This document shows positions 50,893-54,704 of a stretch of DNA of 54,704 bases, piece after piece. The notes beneath the pieces were generated by a model. It ran no database searches. It saw only the letters and a list, made by a program, of their open reading frames with translations, and was not told the origin of the DNA. Numbering within the stretch: the stretch's first letter is position 1; each line of letters opens with the position of its first letter. Origin of the DNA: Blautia sp. (GTDB taxonomy: Bacteria > Bacillota > Clostridia > Lachnospirales > Lachnospiraceae); contig JAFWGA010000052.1 in NCBI GenBank assembly GCA_017515325.1, positions 1-54,704 of the forward strand, written 5' to 3'. The translations under genes were made by a program, and so were the position numbers.

Positions 50893-52294
50893 CTTCCTTC
50901 ACATCTTCCTGAGGCTGTTCTTCTGGCGGAAGGTTTGGAACGCCCTGGGATTGGAAATATTCCTGCTGCTGCTTAAGTGATTCCTTGGCCTCCTCCTGGA
51001 CGGCTTTAATCTCGGCCTCAGGATCATCCACAAACGGCACCTGAGAAAGCAGTGTCTTTTTACTGACCATGCCTTCGAGGTTCGAGATATACTGACTGAT
51101 CTCAAGCAGGTTCTTCGGCATAGCCCTGGAGAAGACAGCAGTCACGCCGGCAGGATCAATGCGCGCCCTGCTGCCGGTAGCCAGCCAGTTACAGAAGATC
51201 CTCAGCCTTTTCCGCAATCCCTTCCGGTAATATCTTGTCTTGATCTTCGTGACGTTCTCCATCCCCAGGAGCTTAAATTCCATCGCCACACCAGAGACAT
51301 TTCCACCGAAGGATTCATCAGTCAGGCATGGAATGTGGCTGAACTTGTGGATATCCTGTTCCAGGGCCTTTTTGAGCACTTCCACTCCTGTCTCATCGAA
51401 TGTCCTGGTAATGTACTCAGCTTTCGCCTTACCGTCCCCTGGGAGCTCTAGGAGCTTCTTGCGTTTGAGTCGCTCCATCGCCTTGTCGCTCTCATCCGCA
51501 TCCTCATCTGAAAGCAGGGCGCCATATATGGCCAGGATCGCGTCGATGAATTGCTCCTTATCGGTGACGCGGTCACTCATCAAGGCATTATAGGCGTCAA
51601 TAAGCGGGATCTGAAGCTCGTAATCACCTATGCCATCCTTGTTGTTGAGATACTCAATGATAGGTACCTCTCCCTTGTAATGCGGCTCAGGACCGGCCAG
51701 AACAGAGGATTCTGACGGTATCGTGCAGATATCGTACACCCATTTGTAATTCGCGGTCAGCACATTGGCTATATAGTGTATCGTCCCAGACAGATCCGTG
51801 TCGTCTTTCCTGACGTAGTAATAGACAGCAAACAGCTCGTTCTGCTCGATGCTGTCATCAAAGACCATGAATGTATTTTCAGGATTCAGGTTCTTGATCC
51901 TGAGCCTCACGTCGTCCTGCTGCGTGAAAATATATTCATACGCCCTGCCATATATAGACAGGTCAGTGCCATTATCCCCGTCCGTCTCGTCTGCTTCGGC
52001 GTATGTCAATTCCTCGGTAAGCACGCTCAGATCCTCGTCCACGCTCTTATACGAGATGGGATTGCCGATAAAGTAAGATGACGCGGTATCCGTGATGTCT
52101 TTGGCGTGATTGCATACCAGCTTATTCTCGCGGTTCGTCTCCCTGAGGATCTCGTGCTGTCCCTCGTAGTACTCTTTCAGTTTCCTGAGATCCGGCACGA
52201 GTGATACATGGCGCTGGATCAGCCGGAGCAATGCCAGTTTATCCGGGTTATTCTCATCCCACTTTTCAGCAGGCATGGTAAATACATATTTCAT
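50879..52294 (-). CDS. Portal protein (SPP1 gp6-like)
   Basis: The 471-aa product begins MKYVFTMPAEKW and contains YYEGQHEILRETNRENKLVCNHAKDITDTASSYFIGNPISY (about residues 43-82) and HKFSHIPCLTDESFGGNVSGVAMEFKLLGMENVTKIK, both hallmarks of SPP1-type portals, which form the DNA gate of the head. An acidic Gln/Glu-rich tail ends it. I chose ATG at 52294, 8 bases after GATTGAGG, over GTG at 52301-52303, which lies inside that site. It overlaps the MuF gene by 14 bases. Confidence 0.9.
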   Translation of the reverse strand: MKYVFTMPAEKWDENNPDKLALLRLIQRHVSLVPDLRKLKEYYEGQHEILRETNRENKLVCNHAKDITDTASSYFIGNPISYKSVDEDLSVLTEELTYAEADETDGDNGTDLSIYGRAYEYIFTQQDDVRLRIKNLNPENTFMVFDDSIEQNELFAVYYYVRKDDTDLSGTIHYIANVLTANYKWVYDICTIPSESSVLAGPEPHYKGEVPIIEYLNNKDGIGDYELQIPLIDAYNALMSDRVTDKEQFIDAILAIYGALLSDEDADESDKAMERLKRKKLLELPGDGKAKAEYITRTFDETGVEVLKKALEQDIHKFSHIPCLTDESFGGNVSGVAMEFKLLGMENVTKIKTRYYRKGLRKRLRIFCNWLATGSRARIDPAGVTAVFSRAMPKNLLEISQYISNLEGMVSKKTLLSQVPFVDDPEAEIKAVQEEAKESLKQQQEYFQSQGVPNLPPEEQPQEDVKEDEEE

Positions 52295-52299
52295 AGGCA

Positions 52300-53598
52300 T
52301 CACCTCAATCCTAATCTCTTCTTATCACCGATCCTGGCTGTCTTTAATCCTACCACTGTCGAGCAGAAATACCGCATGGCGTCTACTGCATGGTCTCTGG
52401 CTTTAACCGGCTTGTCCTCACCCTTATCCGCTGCTTTAGCGTCCCACACGTACCCGCCGATCTCGGCAATCAGATTCGCGCAGGATGACGCAATACAGAG
52501 CTTCCCGAGTGACATCATCATACCAACCAGACGGATCCCATCAATGACATCGTTGTCAGCCTTGATGACTTTGTATCCGCGCTTCCTCAGTTCCGCAATA
52601 AAACTCGATGCCGACGGATCCACGATCACAGCGCGTATCGATGTACCTTCCAGCCAGGATGCCAGATCGTCGGCGTACTCACTGTCCGTCTTCTGCTTCA
52701 TGCTGTCGCGACCGGAGTAATAATATTCGCGGCAGCAGTACCAGACACCGTCAACACCCTTGTTCCAGAGCAGGAAGGCGGTGGGGTTCTGCGTGCCATA
52801 GTCGATACTGACATATCGGTTACGATCAACCAGCTGAGCTACGAAATCAGTGATACACTTAACATGCCTGTCCTCGTCAAACATATCGTAGATCATGCCC
52901 TCAGCCATGCACCATAAGCCAAGGATGTATCGCTTGAAGAAGACGCCACTATACTGCGACCTGTATCTCTCCTTGATATGCTCAGTCAGTGAGAGATTGT
53001 CATCCATCGTGAAGTGGAGATAGATCAAGCCTCTTTCCTTTGCCTTGTTTATCCACTCTTCCTTAAACCAGTGATGTGGAGACTCCGGATTACAATTGAA
53101 CCACCACTTACTTCCAGGTACGGAGCATCGACCAGTAGCCTGATTGACAAATGATTCCGGCATAAGCGCCACCTCATCAAAGAAAGCCCCGGCAGCAGTC
53201 ACGCCTTGGATCAGATCCTGCGAGCGCTCATCCTTACCACCGAAGACGTAGAAGTAATTACTCTTGTCATGATTTGATATGATAATCAGATTGTCTGCCC
53301 GGTGCTCCTCAACAACGTATCCTCTGGACTTGAGCATAAGCTTAAGCCAGAACAGGACATTGCGTCGGAATGACCCGATCGTCTTCCCGGCCATGATGAA
53401 GTTCTCGCCGTTGAATGACGTCATCGCCCAGAGCACGAAGGACAGGCTCATGCTGATTGTCTTCCCTGACCTGATTGCACCGTCCGCAATAATACCCTCG
53501 GCGTCCTTGACCGGGCTCGAATCGCACCACCAGTTCAGAACCTTCCGCTGTTTGGTAGAGAAGGGTTTAAACTTGAAGACCGCCTCAGCTGCTCTCAT
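52300..53598 (-). CDS. Terminase large subunit (PBSX type)
   Basis: The 432-aa product is the packaging motor. The ATPase has Walker A ADGAIRSGKT (residues 38-47) and Walker B AGAFFDE (Asp141, Glu142). The nuclease has SIDYGTQNP with Asp266, VDPSA with Asp327, and a third acidic site in RDHAVDAMRYF near the end. I chose ATG at 53598 because GCGGAGG lies 11 bases before it; the frame opens earlier (53625) but without a ribosome-binding site. It overlaps the small-subunit gene by 14 bases. PBSX-type large terminases are found in phages of either pac or cos packaging. Confidence 0.92.
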   Translation of the reverse strand: MRAAEAVFKFKPFSTKQRKVLNWWCDSSPVKDAEGIIADGAIRSGKTISMSLSFVLWAMTSFNGENFIMAGKTIGSFRRNVLFWLKLMLKSRGYVVEEHRADNLIIISNHDKSNYFYVFGGKDERSQDLIQGVTAAGAFFDEVALMPESFVNQATGRCSVPGSKWWFNCNPESPHHWFKEEWINKAKERGLIYLHFTMDDNLSLTEHIKERYRSQYSGVFFKRYILGLWCMAEGMIYDMFDEDRHVKCITDFVAQLVDRNRYVSIDYGTQNPTAFLLWNKGVDGVWYCCREYYYSGRDSMKQKTDSEYADDLASWLEGTSIRAVIVDPSASSFIAELRKRGYKVIKADNDVIDGIRLVGMMMSLGKLCIASSCANLIAEIGGYVWDAKAADKGEDKPVKARDHAVDAMRYFCSTVVGLKTARIGDKKRLGLR

Positions 53599-54088
53599 CT
53601 TCCCAATCCTCCGCAGCCGTGCCATTCAGAGCGTCGATGAATCCATCATCCGCTTTCTGATCATCGATGGCGTGCGCTTTCTCCGGATCATTGCGCCAGT
53701 CTTTCGGCTTCCGATTCCGCAGCCAGAAGATTTGAGCTACCGTGTCTGGCGGCATCTCCTTGGTAGTCTGCTTGACCACCGTGAGTTTATACTCTCCGGT
53801 TGCCTTATCAAATCTAAGCTCTTCGACGGTTTCCGTGTATTTGTAGCCGGTAGCTCGCTTATGAAGGGCATTCTCTACCTGTATGTCAGCGACTTCCTTG
53901 CTGGTTTTTATGGCGTTGGAAAATTCTGAAAATTTATTCGCCCAATCACAAAGGGTGCTTTCGTTAATGCCAATATTCTGCGCTATCTGCTTATTCGTCA
54001 GACCGTTCCGCGCCCATCCTTCCACGAGCGCGAGTCCCTCCTCACTTAACCAGTATTCATACTTGCCTTTCCTCCCGGCCTTCGCCAT
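53585..54088 (-). CDS. Terminase small subunit
   Basis: The 167-aa product has a helix-turn-helix near the N-terminus (WARNGLTNKQIAQNIGINESTLCDWANKFSEF, about residues 24-55) like other homeodomain-like small terminases. Then come ENALHKRATGYKYTETVEELRFD and TKEMPPDTVAQIFWLRNRKPKDWRN, a C-terminal signature of the phBC6A51/PBSX type. It recognises phage DNA and starts packaging by the large subunit. Confidence 0.9.
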   Translation of the reverse strand: MAKAGRKGKYEYWLSEEGLALVEGWARNGLTNKQIAQNIGINESTLCDWANKFSEFSNAIKTSKEVADIQVENALHKRATGYKYTETVEELRFDKATGEYKLTVVKQTTKEMPPDTVAQIFWLRNRKPKDWRNDPEKAHAIDDQKADDGFIDALNGTAAEDWEDESS

Positions 54089-54558
54089 CAGCTCACCGCC
54101 TTCGCCCAGTCAATGCCGTACCTGTCAATGATTGTACGGAAGTCCTCGACGTCATGAGGATTGACAACATAGACCATTTCGCCGCTGCGCTCATTCACGC
54201 CAACATGCAGAAGCTCATGATAAAGCAGTATATGTACTTCACAATCGCCTGTTTCTGTCAGTAAACAAATACTGATTCCGTTATTCCACCCGACTTGCGC
54301 GTAATAGTGTCCCTCAATGAATCCGTCTCCACTTTCTACACACTTAACGATATCAAAATGCAATAGTTCATCGTTTTTCATGCAGTAGTCGATATCGTCG
54401 TCGTACTCTCTCTCCCACACCAGAGCATCAAGCGCATCATAGAGGTCTTCCATGACCTTCCCTGCCTGAGCGATGGTCAGTTCCATGTGTCCGGCCAGTT
54501 CGCTTTTAAACTGCTTGTAGATGCTCACGATCCTGCTGTTCCTTCTATTCATCTTCAT
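54088..54558 (-). CDS. Putative phage metallopeptidase
   Basis: The 156-aa product contains HELLHVG (residues 114-120), an HExxH-type zinc motif, with a further possible ligand His135 in VNPHDVEDF. It has a helical N-terminus, and such proteins are often found just before terminase genes in Firmicutes phages. Its target is unknown; a role in head maturation or against a host factor is possible. GAGGAG precedes the start, and the stop overlaps the start of the small terminase gene by one base. Confidence 0.7.
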   Translation of the reverse strand: MKMNRRNSRIVSIYKQFKSELAGHMELTIAQAGKVMEDLYDALDALVWEREYDDDIDYCMKNDELLHFDIVKCVESGDGFIEGHYYAQVGWNNGISICLLTETGDCEVHILLYHELLHVGVNERSGEMVYVVNPHDVEDFRTIIDRYGIDWAKAVS

Positions 54559-54704
54559 AGCTGTTCTCCTCGTATAATATGTTTGTAAGCAAGATAAAGC
54601 TTACCCACATCTGATTGAATATAGAGGTAAGGACATCTAAGAGGAACTCCCCTCATCCTGATTCCCGCTATATTGGTTAAAATTGTGTATACAAATATAG
54701 GTGA
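54555..54704 (-). CDS. Partial gene running off the right edge (3' end)
   Basis: A frame open from the window edge (49 codons) ends in a TGA that overlaps the next gene start as ATGA. The visible part reads TILTNIAGIRMRGVPL and later QSDVGKLYLAYKHIIRGEQL. The overlap suggests a real cotranscribed gene, but the first part is outside the window and no family can be assigned. An internal ATG near 54,655 exists but has no ribosome-binding site. Confidence 0.5.
   Translation of the reverse strand, partial: SPIFVYTILTNIAGIRMRGVPLRCPYLYIQSDVGKLYLAYKHIIRGEQL

Noticed and set aside
1-54704. CRISPR arrays, tRNA and rRNA genes, insertion sequences
   Set aside because: I found no regularly spaced direct repeats with unique spacers, no cloverleaf-like sequence with conserved tRNA boxes, no rRNA stretch and no transposase.

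Overview
The window looks like a chromosome segment of an anaerobic Gram-positive Clostridia bacterium, most probably Lachnospiraceae. The reasons are strong AGGAGG ribosome-binding sites, several TTG and GTG starts, compact ATGA-overlapping operons, and gene families typical of gut Firmicutes (carbohydrate ABC transporter, GH2 beta-mannosidase, DUF4342, Gld-like ABC operon). About 23 kb of host DNA (1-22,9xx) is followed by the late half of a temperate, long-tailed siphovirus prophage (about 23.0 kb to the right edge). Its packaging, head, tail and lysis genes all lie on the minus strand. Integrase, repressor and replication genes are not present and should lie beyond position 54,704.

Host part, left to right: a DJ-1/PfpI protein and a DUF1016 PDDEXK protein; a GNAT acetyltransferase under a promoter whose -10 box sits inside a palindrome; a DUF4342 membrane protein; and a sugar ABC importer (two permeases, then a solute-binding protein with its own strong promoter and a perfect 19-bp palindrome). 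Next come a secreted or membrane-tethered MBL hydrolase, a cupin/beta-mannosidase operon, hflK-hflC, a Thr/Pro-rich exported protein, a HAD hydrolase, a split chromate-type transporter pair, a YdcF/SanA-like membrane protein, and a four-gene ABC/GldG/DUF4340 operon.

Phage part, in transcription order (right to left): a metallopeptidase-like protein, small and large terminase, portal, and a MuF head protein fused to a CdiA-type nuclease toxin. Then follow a Tad2-like (DUF2829) anti-Thoeris protein, a 58-aa ORF, scaffold, major capsid, connectors, HK97-gp10-like protein, tail terminator, tail tube protein, tail assembly chaperone G with a -1 frameshift G-T extension, a 2,024-aa tape measure, small tail proteins, three large tail-tip/fibre proteins (the last ending in a peptidase S74 chaperone), holin and a modular endolysin. 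Hairpin terminators lie inside this operon at three places where expression ratios probably change.

Between the lysis genes and the host lies a small accessory zone. It holds the scar of a second lysis module (holin start joined to a frameshifted SH3 end) and a plus-strand cassette with its own operator-promoter encoding a 37-aa membrane peptide, a 28-aa membrane peptide and an XRE regulator. With the MuF toxin, the Tad2-like gene and the recurring palindromic promoter-like module of the host part, this cassette is the most interesting material in the window.
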